DNA of 46,379 nt. It comes from a virus. Both the position numbers and the translations under genes were made by a program. Below are positions 23,799 through 31,282 of this stretch, piece after piece (the first letter of the stretch is position 1; every line of letters starts with the position of its first letter). A model generated the notes under the pieces. It did not search any database, had not been told where the DNA came from, and worked only from the letters and a program-made list of their open reading frames with translations. The stretch is taken from the IMG/VR virus record IMGVR_UViG_3300027976_000063, positions 1-46,379 of that record, one strand, 5' to 3'.

Positions 23799-24323
23799 AT
23801 GTATAGTAGAGTAGCAATATTTGACTTTGATTCAACCATGGTTAATTCACCAATACAAACAAAGGGAAATGAACAAAAATGGGCTGATTATTACAACAAG
23901 GAAAAATGGCCTTTTCTATCATGGTGGACAAGACCACAGTCATTAGATATGGATGTTTTCGATATGACTACCAACCCTGAAGTTGTTAGGGATTATATGG
24001 AGGAATCAAAAAACCCAAATACATTAAAAGTTTTATTGACAGGAAGAGTTATAGAGTTGGAACCACAGGTTAGAAAAATTTTAGATAAAAAAGGTTTCAC
24101 TTTCGATATGTACCTTTTTAAAGAGGGTGGTTTAACCGAAAATAGTAAAATGAGACATATGGCTGACATTATTGATAAATACCCGTCTATTAAAGAGATG
24201 GAAATGTGGGATGATAGGAAAGAACACGTTGATGTCTTTGAAAGGTGGGGTAGATATATCGAACACACTGATAATATTAAATTTAAATTAAATAAAGTAA
24301 TAGATGGAAGACCCAAACATTGA
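23799..24323 (+). CDS. HAD-family protein of the RNA-repair (Swiss Army Knife, SAK) type
   Basis: 174 residues with HAD motifs: the nucleophile loop IFDFDSTMVNSP (7-18), motif II LLTGR, and the late acidic motif MWDDRKEHV. The arrangement 'LLTGR...FDMYLFKEG...WDDRKEH' matches the HAD_SAK_1 family, which accompanies polynucleotide kinase or ligase activities in predicted RNA repair proteins. It probably removes a phosphate from RNA or nucleotide ends; that activity is inferred from the family. It overlaps the next gene by 20 bases. Confidence 0.75.
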   Translation: MYSRVAIFDFDSTMVNSPIQTKGNEQKWADYYNKEKWPFLSWWTRPQSLDMDVFDMTTNPEVVRDYMEESKNPNTLKVLLTGRVIELEPQVRKILDKKGFTFDMYLFKEGGLTENSKMRHMADIIDKYPSIKEMEMWDDRKEHVDVFERWGRYIEHTDNIKFKLNKVIDGRPKH

Positions 24324-24507
24324 ATGGACCGTTAATCACGAAAGACGAAAAATGGAACAAGATGCGTTATCAACTGACGCTAACAAAAGAAAATTTATTC
24401 ACGATGTCCAAAACGGAATGGGTGACCTAATAAAAAACGAACCCAATAAACCACAAAAAAAAATAAAGTGGTACCATAAATTATTTAAATTATTTACAAA
24501 TGATTAA
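24304..24507 (+). CDS. Small hypothetical protein
   Basis: 67 residues, charged N-terminal part and a basic, aromatic C-terminus (KKIKWYHKLFKLF). It overlaps the HAD gene by 20 bases and the next gene by 8 bases, so it is part of the same operon. No family is recognised. Confidence 0.6.
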   Translation: MEDPNIEWTVNHERRKMEQDALSTDANKRKFIHDVQNGMGDLIKNEPNKPQKKIKWYHKLFKLFTND

Positions 24508-24745
24508 ACTTAAAAATTATGTAGATTTTGTTATTTCACTAATTGAAATGGATGAGGTTAAACAAGGTAAATTCATATTACCAACCGAAATGAATTTCAA
24601 TTTGGAAATATTAAATCATAGGGAGTTACAGAAAGAGGTGGCTAAGGTTAAGGAGTTGGAAATAGAAAAGGATGAATTAGTTGAACCATTTGAAATTAAC
24701 ATATTAGGTATCGTATTAAATTTTGAACATGAAGGTTATCAATAA
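24500..24745 (+). CDS. Small hypothetical protein
   Basis: 81 residues, rich in Glu and Lys with a central helix (HRELQKEVAKVKELEIEKDELV). It ends inside the first copy of a 34-base direct repeat. No family is recognised. Confidence 0.6.
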   Translation: MIKLKNYVDFVISLIEMDEVKQGKFILPTEMNFNLEILNHRELQKEVAKVKELEIEKDELVEPFEINILGIVLNFEHEGYQ

Positions 24746-24775
24746 ATTAAAAAAACTATAATAAAAATAATTTTA
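24742..24775 (+). repeat. 34-base imperfect direct repeat, left copy
   Basis: This segment matches 25760-25793 at 31 of 34 positions, with a core of ACTATAATAAAAAT shared exactly. The two copies enclose an adenine methylase and a small gene. The repeat may mark recombination that brought in the cassette. Confidence 0.65.
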
Positions 24776-24777
24776 AT

Positions 24778-25530
24778 ATGAAATATATGGGAAGTAAGGC
24801 ACGATTTAGTAAAGAGATTTTGCCGATTATTTTAAAAGACAGAAAACCTGAACAATGTTATGTTGAACCATTTGCTGGTGGTATGAATATGATTTGTGAT
24901 GTTGATGGAAGTCGAATAGCAAACGATAAAAACAAACACCTTATTGCCATGTGGAATGGTTTATTAGAAAATCGTGAACGACCATATGAAATACCAAAAG
25001 ATTTATATGATAAAGCAAGAACTGAATATAACAATGGAACTAATATAGAATTTGATGATTTTATGATAGGTTGGATAGGTTGGATGGGTTCCGCAAATGG
25101 GAGATTTTTTGATGGTGGTTATTCAGGAAAATCAAACACGAAAATTGGAACGGTTAGAGACTACATTGCTGAAGCGATAAGGAATATCGAAAAACAACTT
25201 CCAAGGATTAAAGGATGTCAGTTTAAAAGTGTTGATTATACTGAATTAGAGTTACCACCTAATAGTATTGTTTATTGTGATATCCCATATCAAGGAACAA
25301 AACAATATTCAACGTCAAAAGATTTTAATCATATTTATTTTTGGGATTGGGTAAGGGGTATTAGTAAACAAGGACATACAATTTATGTAAGTGAATACAA
25401 TGCACCGAATGACTTTAAATGTGTTTGGGAAAAACAAACTAAAAGTAGTTTAAGTGCGAACGGTAAAATAGGGGGAAGTAAGGAGAGTGTGGAAAAACTT
25501 TTTAAATTTTCTCCCACAAATGTTAATTAA
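24778..25530 (+). CDS. D12-like DNA adenine methyltransferase (second copy)
   Basis: 250 residues. It shows the D12 layout MKYMGSKARF (1-10), VEPFAGGMNM and IVYCDIPYQGT, the last being the DPPY motif with Ile in place of the first Pro. This DIPY variant is known in phage and plasmid-borne Dam-like enzymes. It differs greatly from the methylase at 359-1237, so the two probably have different origins or targets. It lies inside a repeat-flanked cassette of about 1 kb. No nuclease gene is next to it, so it probably serves to protect phage DNA. Confidence 0.85.
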   Translation: MKYMGSKARFSKEILPIILKDRKPEQCYVEPFAGGMNMICDVDGSRIANDKNKHLIAMWNGLLENRERPYEIPKDLYDKARTEYNNGTNIEFDDFMIGWIGWMGSANGRFFDGGYSGKSNTKIGTVRDYIAEAIRNIEKQLPRIKGCQFKSVDYTELELPPNSIVYCDIPYQGTKQYSTSKDFNHIYFWDWVRGISKQGHTIYVSEYNAPNDFKCVWEKQTKSSLSANGKIGGSKESVEKLFKFSPTNVN

Positions 25531-25563
25531 AAGTACGAATTACAAACTTTAAATAATAGAAAT

Positions 25564-25770
25564 ATGACAGTAGAAAGATTAAAAGAATTGCAATCAGAAA
25601 TGAGTAATGAAACCTTGATAAAAGAAGTAGAAAGACAAATTACAGAACTTGCAAGAACAGGGGGTAAGAGCCATAGAATGTGTGTACCGCCAACGCCCGA
25701 AGATACCGATATGATATTTTCCGAATTGGTAAAACGGTTTAAGCTTACGTTGGTATTAAATAAATTATGA
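25564..25770 (+). CDS. Small hypothetical protein in the methylase cassette
   Basis: 68 residues: an N-terminal charged helix (ERLKELQSEMSNETLIKEVERQITEL) and a segment GGKSHRMCVPPTPEDTDMIFSELVKRF. It uses codons richer in G and C than its neighbours (for example the CCGCCAACGCCCGAAG stretch), which supports transfer from another genome. It is 33 bases after the methylase and ends inside the right repeat copy. Confidence 0.6.
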   Translation: MTVERLKELQSEMSNETLIKEVERQITELARTGGKSHRMCVPPTPEDTDMIFSELVKRFKLTLVLNKL

Positions 25771-25793
25771 AAACTATAATAAAAATCATTTTT
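25760..25793 (+). repeat. 34-base imperfect direct repeat, right copy
   Basis: Matches the left copy at 24742-24775 with three mismatches. It overlaps the last codons of the small gene at 25564. Confidence 0.65.
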
Positions 25794-25800
25794 TATTAGG

Positions 25801-25827
25801 TTGTTAATACATAATACTGTATATTTG
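25801..25827 (+). promoter_or_regulatory. Bacteroidetes-type promoter for 25862
   Basis: A perfect TATATTTG (25820-25827) with TTG at 25801-25803. The 16-base spacing is shorter than the usual 19-20. Confidence 0.6.
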
Positions 25828-25861
25828 TAAACAAGTAATCAATAATAAAAACCAATAAAAA

Positions 25862-26098
25862 ATGGAAATTTCAAATTTAGTAACAGAAGAAAACAATGTG
25901 GCGATAAACCAAGTTTTGATAATCTCAAAACAAGATATCGCATTGCAAAATGCAATAAACATACTTAATGAATTAAGTCATTTAAATAAAATAGAATTTG
26001 AGGCATACGGAACGAGTTATGGTATAAATGAAAATCTCTTAGATGAGATTAGAAATTTAAAAGATAAATTAAATAAAGCTAAATATGGGAGATATTAA
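25862..26098 (+). CDS. Small hypothetical protein
   Basis: 78 residues, predicted helical, with no recognised family. A promoter of Bacteroidetes type stands 35 bases upstream. The following 99 bases before RNase HII hold no clear gene or hairpin. Confidence 0.6.
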   Translation: MEISNLVTEENNVAINQVLIISKQDIALQNAINILNELSHLNKIEFEAYGTSYGINENLLDEIRNLKDKLNKAKYGRY

Positions 26099-26197
26099 GA
26101 AACAAATGTGGAACTTAAATTATTTATCAAGTCTAAAATTTCGGAGTGGTCGGTAAAATAGTTGCTAACGGATAGTAATATGAACATTAAATAAATT

Positions 26198-26803
26198 ATG
26201 AAAAATAAACTAAAAAACTTCCCACCTCACTTAGGCCACTTAAAGTATATAGCTGGCCTAGATGAGGTGGGTAGAGGGTGTTTAGCTGGACCCGTTGTGG
26301 CATCAGCTGTAATCCTTCCACACGATTTCGACTACGACATTGTTAAGGATTCGAAGAAACTCTCGGAAAAGAAACGAAAAGAGGCTTATGAGTTGATTAA
26401 GGAACACGCTATCGACTATTCAATCGAGTTTATCAGTTCCGAGTACATTGACGAACATAATATTCTACAATCGACTATGAAAGCGATGCACAATTCATTG
26501 GATAATCTAAAAGTTAAGCCTAATCACTTATTGGTGGATGGGGATTACTTCAATCAATATAATCAAACACCACATACGTGTGTTATTAAAGGTGACAACA
26601 CTTACTATTCTATTGCTGCAGCATCTATTTTAGCTAAAGTAACTCGTGATGAATACATGAAAGAACAACATGAACTACACCCAAATTACGGTTGGGATAC
26701 TAACAAGGGGTACGGCACTAAAAACCATAGAGAGGCTATTATAGAACATGGCATCACACCACAACATAGAGATAGTTTTCTTAAAAATATACTTCAATCC
26801 TAA
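26198..26803 (+). CDS. rnhB: Ribonuclease HII
   Basis: 201 residues. It cleaves the RNA strand of RNA-DNA hybrids and single ribonucleotides in DNA, acting in primer removal and repair. Visible features are the catalytic block YIAGLDEVGRGCLAGPVVASAVI (Asp22 and Glu23), the substrate-binding KDSKKLSEKKR, the third acid in LLVDGD and the conserved AAASILAKVTRDEYM. It has full family length and all key residues, so it should be active. T4 uses a different type of RNase H, so this looks like a bacterial gene taken over by the phage. Confidence 0.95.
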   Translation: MKNKLKNFPPHLGHLKYIAGLDEVGRGCLAGPVVASAVILPHDFDYDIVKDSKKLSEKKRKEAYELIKEHAIDYSIEFISSEYIDEHNILQSTMKAMHNSLDNLKVKPNHLLVDGDYFNQYNQTPHTCVIKGDNTYYSIAAASILAKVTRDEYMKEQHELHPNYGWDTNKGYGTKNHREAIIEHGITPQHRDSFLKNILQS

Positions 26804-26827
26804 ATTAGGTTTAAGTATATTTTTACT

Positions 26828-27250
26828 ATGATAACAGATGAACAACATGAACAATTTTTATTAACCTTGGATAACGAGTTAAAAGACCTTAAAAGTCATT
26901 TCCTAAAAGATAAACTTGATGACCGACATATTGAACACTTCACTAACCTATACACCCGCAATCAATATGAAAAACAATTACCTATTGTGTGGGTTAAAAT
27001 GGGTAATCCAGTATTGACTGAATTTTATTCGTCGGAATTAAATCTAACGTGGTTAATGACATTTGTTGCATACCTCTATAATTTGAACATAAATAATGAT
27101 GAAATTGATGAAATTAAAAACACTTGTATTTATTTAACATTTGTTTTATTAAATGTTAAGGGTTTTAATGTTGTTGATGGTGTGGTTTATTTACTAAAAC
27201 ACGACTTAGATTTTATAACATATAATATAGATAGATGTTCGTTTATCTAG
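26828..27250 (+). CDS. Hypothetical protein
   Basis: 140 residues, acidic helical N-terminus and a hydrophobic middle (LTWLMTFVAYLYNLNI, about 75-90) that may be a buried core rather than a membrane helix. Its end overlaps by 8 bases the end of a convergent minus-strand gene. No family is recognised. Confidence 0.6.
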   Translation: MITDEQHEQFLLTLDNELKDLKSHFLKDKLDDRHIEHFTNLYTRNQYEKQLPIVWVKMGNPVLTEFYSSELNLTWLMTFVAYLYNLNINNDEIDEIKNTCIYLTFVLLNVKGFNVVDGVVYLLKHDLDFITYNIDRCSFI

Positions 27251-27884
27251 AACTTGAACGATATAATCTGTTATAGTTTGTTCCAGTCCTATTATGGATT
27301 TTTTTATACCACGATTTTTTGTTCTCCTTAGGAACCGTCCCAAAAAACACAACATGACCAACATTTTTATCAAAACAATGAACCCTCAGTTTATTGTAAA
27401 GTCTTGTGGCTTCATGAACATTTTTACATGTTACCATGAATATATTAAGACCCTCAACAACCACCTTATTGTTTAATATAACCACTTGTTTCATGTTGGA
27501 TTCCTTAGTATTATTCAATAATACATGTTCTAATATTTCACTACCATTAAGTTTTCTATTAGCACCCGTAACATTAAACACCTCTTCAATGTCATAATCA
27601 GTTTTACCCATCACAACCCAATCACCATCATCGGTTTTTATTTGAATAACATGACCAAACTTATTTTTAATCGAAACATTCTTATCACCATCCACATAAG
27701 TTTTTAGTAAAAGAACTTCATACGACACATCAACCAATACTTTTTCTTTATATACGGTTTTTTTAGACATAAACACATTATCAGATTCAATTTTATTAAA
27801 TCTATACATGGCGTCACGTTCTCTACCATAAGTGTGGAGAACCTTAACTTTAACCCTATTTTCCATTAAAACAATTTGATACAT
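27243..27884 (-). CDS. Hypothetical protein with an internal duplication
   Basis: 213 residues. Residues 1-40 (YQIVLMENRVKVKVLHTYGRERDAMYRFNKI) align with about 132-170 (KQVVILNNKVVVEGLNIFMV...HEATRLYNKL), so the protein seems to hold two copies of one small alpha/beta domain. The C-terminus is basic. A TATTTATA box on the minus strand ends 4 bases before the start. No family is recognised. Confidence 0.65.
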   Translation of the reverse strand: MYQIVLMENRVKVKVLHTYGRERDAMYRFNKIESDNVFMSKKTVYKEKVLVDVSYEVLLLKTYVDGDKNVSIKNKFGHVIQIKTDDGDWVVMGKTDYDIEEVFNVTGANRKLNGSEILEHVLLNNTKESNMKQVVILNNKVVVEGLNIFMVTCKNVHEATRLYNKLRVHCFDKNVGHVVFFGTVPKENKKSWYKKIHNRTGTNYNRLYRSSSR

Positions 27885-27888
27885 ATGT

Positions 27889-27896
27889 TATAAATA
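27889..27896. promoter_or_regulatory. TATTTATA (minus) / TATAAATA (plus) box between divergent genes
   Basis: On the minus strand the box lies 4 bases before the ATG of the 27884 gene. On the plus strand it reads TATAAATA, the exact T4 late promoter core, about 20-38 bases before the DnaJ start. It may serve one or both directions. Confidence 0.4.
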
Positions 27897-27934
27897 GATT
27901 GACATTACAAATCTATATGAATAAGTTTAATACT

Positions 27935-28888
27935 ATGAATCAATATTATGAAGTTTTAGGTTTAAAAAATAATGCATCTGAGGGTGATATAAAAAAGGCA
28001 TATAGAAAAATGTCAAAAAAATTCCATCCCGACATCAACAAAGACGATGACGCTGTTGAGAAAATGTCAAAAGTGAATGAAGCTTATGAAATTTTGACTG
28101 GTAAAAGAAAAGAACCCGAAAAACAAAGACGTAATCCATTCAATAATAACCCATTTAGTGGGTTTGGTGGATTTGGTAACCAATTCACTAAAAGAAGTGT
28201 CAGACCTATAGAATTAGTTGTTGAGGTTACATTGGAGGAAGTCTTTAGTGGTGTTGATAAGGAAGTTTCATTTAACCAATCAACGTCTTGTGATGATTGT
28301 TCAGGTAAGGGGGGTAAGGAACCTATGGTTTGCCCACATTGTCATGGTAAGGGTTATCTTACTGATTATCTACATAGTTTCATTTGTAATACCTGTAATG
28401 GTGGGGGTAGTGTTTTCACCAAACAATGTGGTGGTTGTCATGGTTCAGGTAATAAAAAATCTATTAAAAATGTAACCATTAACATCCCGAAAGGTATGAC
28501 GGGTGGTAACATTATAATGAGTGGTATCGGTAATCAAGTAAATGGTTCAAACCATGGTGATGTTATTTTTAAGATTGTATTGAAAAAACACCCATTATTT
28601 GAAATCGACGGACTTAACATTACCAAAAGAGAAAAAGTTAATATAATTGACCTAATGTTGGGTACTGAATTAGAAATCATAACACTTGATGGTAAAGTTA
28701 AAATAAAGGTTGATAAATTGTGTCCACCTAATAAAGTTTTTAGATTAATAGCTAAAGGATTAATGGATGGTCGTTCAGGTGTTAGGGGTAATTTGTTCAT
28801 CACAGTTGATGGGGTGATGCCTAATGCACTATCAAATGAACAAGAAGAGATGTTAAGGAATTTAAAATATAACACATCTATGGAGTAA
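27935..28888 (+). CDS. dnaJ: DnaJ co-chaperone (type I)
   Basis: 317 residues from the ATG at 27935 (MNQYYEVLGL); an in-frame ATG at 27917 is also possible. It has a J domain with HPD at 31-33, a Gly/Phe-rich linker (about 68-85), and a zinc-binding region with four CxxCxGxG-type repeats (CDDCSGKG, CPHCHGKG, CNTCNGGG, CGGCHGSG, about 119-172), then the two C-terminal substrate-binding barrels. The dimerisation tail is short. It would stimulate host DnaK, perhaps for folding of virion proteins. Phage genes for complete DnaJ are uncommon. Confidence 0.93.
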   Translation: MNQYYEVLGLKNNASEGDIKKAYRKMSKKFHPDINKDDDAVEKMSKVNEAYEILTGKRKEPEKQRRNPFNNNPFSGFGGFGNQFTKRSVRPIELVVEVTLEEVFSGVDKEVSFNQSTSCDDCSGKGGKEPMVCPHCHGKGYLTDYLHSFICNTCNGGGSVFTKQCGGCHGSGNKKSIKNVTINIPKGMTGGNIIMSGIGNQVNGSNHGDVIFKIVLKKHPLFEIDGLNITKREKVNIIDLMLGTELEIITLDGKVKIKVDKLCPPNKVFRLIAKGLMDGRSGVRGNLFITVDGVMPNALSNEQEEMLRNLKYNTSME

Positions 28889-28893
28889 TCACA

Positions 28894-28901
28894 TATTTAT
28901 A
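28894..28901 (+). promoter_or_regulatory. TATTTATA box before 28907
   Basis: The octamer ends 5 bases before the start codon of the zincin-like gene. Confidence 0.4.
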
Positions 28902-28906
28902 AGTGT

Positions 28907-30025
28907 ATGAAAAAGAAAGAACTTATAAATGAGATAATGGGTGTACCCACAGCAATAGATAAATGGGTTGGTTATGTATCAGAAATGGTGGTATCAACGG
29001 TTGATGTTATTATTAGTCGAGATAAATGGGAAGGTAGTGAGATAGAGTGGAGAGGTAATCAATACACAATGTATGAGGGTGCTTATCAAATTAATGGTAA
29101 AGAATTTACTAATATGTTGGTTGACATACACTTTGATGGTGATATGTTTGAATTTTTAAAATCCGAAACATTCAAAAATTTACCATTATATAACCCAAAG
29201 TTAACTGTTGAGTTGTGTGTTTTACCTGATGTAGTCTTTGAGGGTGGTAATTATGGTAAGAATTTTGAGGCAACACAAAGTTACACATCAGATGATTTAG
29301 CTAATATACAATTAAAAAAATTAGGTAAAGCAACAATATTCCCAAAAAATGAATTATTATTTATCGTTAACATACCATTTTCATTTATTAGTGAAAAAAA
29401 TAATGACCACGAAAAAAATTTATTCAACACATTAACACCTGTTGTTGGTCATGAACTAACACACATATACCAAACATATAGACAATTATTGGGTGGTAAA
29501 AAAACAATTGGTTTTGGTAAAGAGACTATACTTAATGTATTACCACAAAAACTAAAAATTTCGGATATGCCAACATGGAATAGATTTTTACACATTATGT
29601 ACCTTTCATTATCTTTTGAGGTTAACGCTAGGGTACCTCAGTTATATTATTCGATGAAACAACACAATGCAACTGATAAGGAATCAGCATTAAAGTTTCT
29701 AAAAACCAGTGAACCGTGGAAAGATTATCAGATGTTAAAAGGTTTCAACTCTAAAGAGTTTATGGATAAATTTGAATCCGAAATGGGTGATAATGTATAT
29801 GGTAAATTAATTGAACAGTGGGATTTAATAATACGGGATGCACAAGTACATCTTAAGAAAATGGGTATTGAAATCCCGTTTATGGAAAAAGTACCCGAAA
29901 ATGTGAAAAACAACCCAATCAAGTTCTTTGAATTTTTTGAAAAAAGGTTTCAATATAAAGCTGATAAAATGAAAAAGAAATTAAGTAAAGTTGTTAATAT
30001 GGTGATTCAAGAAGGACAAGAGTAA
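28907..30025 (+). CDS. Putative zinc metalloprotease with N-terminal ELINE leader
   Basis: 372 residues. The motif VVGHELTHIYQ (179-189) is an HExxH zinc site, and a second helix SLSFEVNAR (234-242) supplies a likely third ligand, Glu238, followed by the Asn-Ala-Arg seen in zincin-like phage proteins. The N-terminus MKKKELINEIMG resembles the recurring leader peptides, with INE as an (I/L)-X-E site. The rest is unrelated to known protease families that I can name. It may be a virion-borne or injected protease. The C-terminal 50 residues are strongly basic. Confidence 0.65.
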   Translation: MKKKELINEIMGVPTAIDKWVGYVSEMVVSTVDVIISRDKWEGSEIEWRGNQYTMYEGAYQINGKEFTNMLVDIHFDGDMFEFLKSETFKNLPLYNPKLTVELCVLPDVVFEGGNYGKNFEATQSYTSDDLANIQLKKLGKATIFPKNELLFIVNIPFSFISEKNNDHEKNLFNTLTPVVGHELTHIYQTYRQLLGGKKTIGFGKETILNVLPQKLKISDMPTWNRFLHIMYLSLSFEVNARVPQLYYSMKQHNATDKESALKFLKTSEPWKDYQMLKGFNSKEFMDKFESEMGDNVYGKLIEQWDLIIRDAQVHLKKMGIEIPFMEKVPENVKNNPIKFFEFFEKRFQYKADKMKKKLSKVVNMVIQEGQE

Positions 30026-30044
30026 AAAATAAAAAAAATAATAC

Positions 30045-30074
30045 TTGACAATTAGAATACTTTTACTATATTTG
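30045..30074 (+). promoter_or_regulatory. Strong Bacteroidetes-type promoter of tRNA leader 1
   Basis: TTG (30045-30047), a 19-base spacer, and a perfect TATATTTG (30067-30074). The core ACTTTTACTATATTTGTAGTATA is repeated almost exactly at 44629-44650 in front of the second tRNA array. Confidence 0.88.
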
Positions 30075-30101
30075 TAGTATACTTATAAAAAACAAGAAAC
30101 A

Positions 30102-30164
30102 ATGACAATAATTACTAACATAGAGAGAAGAGAAGAAAGAGAGACTTATTCACATCGGATATGA
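30102..30164 (+). CDS. Leader peptide 1 (20 residues, Glu/Arg-rich)
   Basis: A short open frame just downstream of a strong promoter encodes a peptide with the core ERREERE at residues 8-14, using GAG, GAA and AGA codons only, and a further Arg near the end. The two tRNA genes directly behind the attenuator read these codons: tRNA-Glu(UUC) reads GAA and GAG, and tRNA-Arg(UCU) reads AGA. The last codons of the frame contain the antiterminator half ATCGGAT. The layout is that of a leader peptide in transcription attenuation. Translation is inferred, not shown. Confidence 0.75.
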   Translation: MTIITNIERREERETYSHRI

Positions 30165-30201
30165 AGTAATATTGTATTATATAAACTTTAAAAAATCCGA
30201 T
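30154..30201 (+). promoter_or_regulatory. Antiterminator pairing of tRNA leader 1
   Basis: ATCGGAT (30154-30160), located in the last codons of the leader frame, is perfectly complementary to ATCCGAT (30195-30201), which is the 5' arm of the terminator. The two pairings exclude each other. A ribosome stalled on the Glu/Arg codons upstream would leave the first segment free to block the terminator; a ribosome at the stop codon would cover it. Confidence 0.65.
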
Positions 30202-30223
30202 TAGAAATAATCGGATTTTTTTT
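30191..30223 (+). terminator. Intrinsic terminator/attenuator before tRNA-Glu
   Basis: A perfect 13-base-pair stem (30191-30203 with 30208-30220) with a GAAA tetraloop and a T tract, placed 17 bases before the first tRNA and after the leader frame. Confidence 0.9.
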
Positions 30224-30239
30224 GTTCTAAAAATTAAAT

Positions 30240-30312
30240 ATTCCTATGGCCAAATTGGATAAGGCACCACACTTTCAATGTGAAGATTACGGATTCGAAT
30301 TCCGTTGGGAAT
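30240..30312 (+). tRNA. tRNA-Glu (anticodon UUC)
   Basis: Cloverleaf by hand: acceptor ATTCCTA with TGGGAAT (7 pairs, one wobble), D stem GCC/GGC, anticodon loop CTTTCAA, T stem ACGGA/TCCGT with loop TTCGAAT. The top pair of the anticodon stem is C-A. The 3' CCA is not encoded. It reads GAA and GAG and is the first gene behind the attenuator. Confidence 0.85.
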
Positions 30313-30325
30313 ACTAAAAAAACAA

Positions 30326-30397
30326 GCCCCTGTAGCTCAGTGAATAGAGCAACGTTTTTCTAAAGCGTCGGTCACTGGTTTGAATCCAGTCGGGGGT
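30326..30397 (+). tRNA. tRNA-Arg (anticodon UCU)
   Basis: Acceptor GCCCCTG with CGGGGGT, D stem GCTC/GAGC, anticodon stem ACGTT/AGCGT with loop TTTCTAA, T stem CACTGG-like with TTTGAAT loop. The anticodon TCT reads AGA and AGG, which are common codons in this genome and make up the Arg codons in the leader core. CCA is not encoded. Confidence 0.88.
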
Positions 30398-30414
30398 TCT
30401 AAAAATTAAATGAT

Positions 30415-30711
30415 ATGAATGTTAATGATGTAAAGAAAGACTTATATAAGTCAAAAGAAATAGCTAAATTAAGTCGATATGTAGCTGGAAACATTTACTA
30501 CAAAGTTAAAGTAGATGGAAATGTCTACGAATTCCCAATACCAACTGTGGTTGAGAGTGATACAGTTTATGACCAACCACAATATACCTTATCCGATGAT
30601 TTAGGTACAACAACTTTCTACGATGAAATGAAAGGTTCTGAATTGAATAGGTGGATTTCCAAAGCTATTAACAAAGATGAATTCACATTAATAGAATCAA
30701 CTTTAGTTTAA
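30415..30711 (+). CDS. Hypothetical protein
   Basis: 98 residues, mixed alpha/beta (GNIYYKVKVDGNVYEFPIPTV, then a helix), no recognised family. It starts 17 bases after the tRNA-Arg, so it may be transcribed with the tRNAs and come under the same attenuator. It converges with the minus-strand gene that ends at 30708. Confidence 0.6.
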   Translation: MNVNDVKKDLYKSKEIAKLSRYVAGNIYYKVKVDGNVYEFPIPTVVESDTVYDQPQYTLSDDLGTTTFYDEMKGSELNRWISKAINKDEFTLIESTLV

Positions 30712-31271
30712 AAATGTAGTTGGACGTTCTGTGGCTTAACGGTCATAGAACATTCAACTACACCACCATCATCGTAAGACAAATCTCCAAACCCAAAATT
30801 AATTATTTCAGAATTATTAATTGTCCACTTACTAACGACAACACCATTTGGGTCTAACATTTCTAAATTAAATGTTAACCCATTTACTCTAATATCGGAA
30901 TATCTATCACGATATTCGTTAAGTAAATCACCGTGAACGGTTAGTGTTTCCGTTTGTGATGTAACACCAATAAATAATTCCCATAATCTATTTGAAGTTG
31001 ATACACCTATTTGGTCCCTAAATTTAATCACCATTTCATCCCATTCATGACTACCATTTAATCCCATTGTGATACTTGGTCTAACCATCGATGACACAAC
31101 CCACGATTCTATATTTAGAACATCTGGAAAATGAATTATAAATCGATTTCCCCTCATTGTTTCATATAAGTGTGGTACATTAAAAGGTGTCATTTCGGGT
31201 ATAACTTCTTCATTTAATGGTATAACCTCATCATTTATAGGTAAGAACCTGTGTATATAATCAAATTTCAT
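30708..31271 (-). CDS. Tail-tube-like virion protein (T4 gp19-like fold)
   Basis: 187 residues. The order of elements recalls the T4 gp19 tail tube family: an early strand RFIIHFPDVLNIESWVV, the 'MVRPSI' turn, a long strand EWDEMVIKFRDQI, a helix with RLWELF, and C-terminal strands LEMLDPNGVVVSKWTI...VVECSMTVKPQNVQL. It is shorter or similar in length to gp19 (163) and could also be a baseplate-tube protein. A TATTTATG box lies on the minus strand 11 bases before the start. The call rests on pattern only. Confidence 0.5.
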   Translation of the reverse strand: MKFDYIHRFLPINDEVIPLNEEVIPEMTPFNVPHLYETMRGNRFIIHFPDVLNIESWVVSSMVRPSITMGLNGSHEWDEMVIKFRDQIGVSTSNRLWELFIGVTSQTETLTVHGDLLNEYRDRYSDIRVNGLTFNLEMLDPNGVVVSKWTINNSEIINFGFGDLSYDDGGVVECSMTVKPQNVQLHF

Positions 31272-31282
31272 AAAACTTTTAT

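Noticed and set aside
27899-27934. TTG start at 27899 for the DnaJ gene
   Set aside because: The J domain begins right after the ATG at 27935; upstream residues do not resemble DnaJ.
30075-30101. The sequence TAGTATACTTATAAA after promoter 1 as another TATTTATA box
   Set aside because: It does not match the octamer and lies within the transcribed leader of a promoter already assigned.
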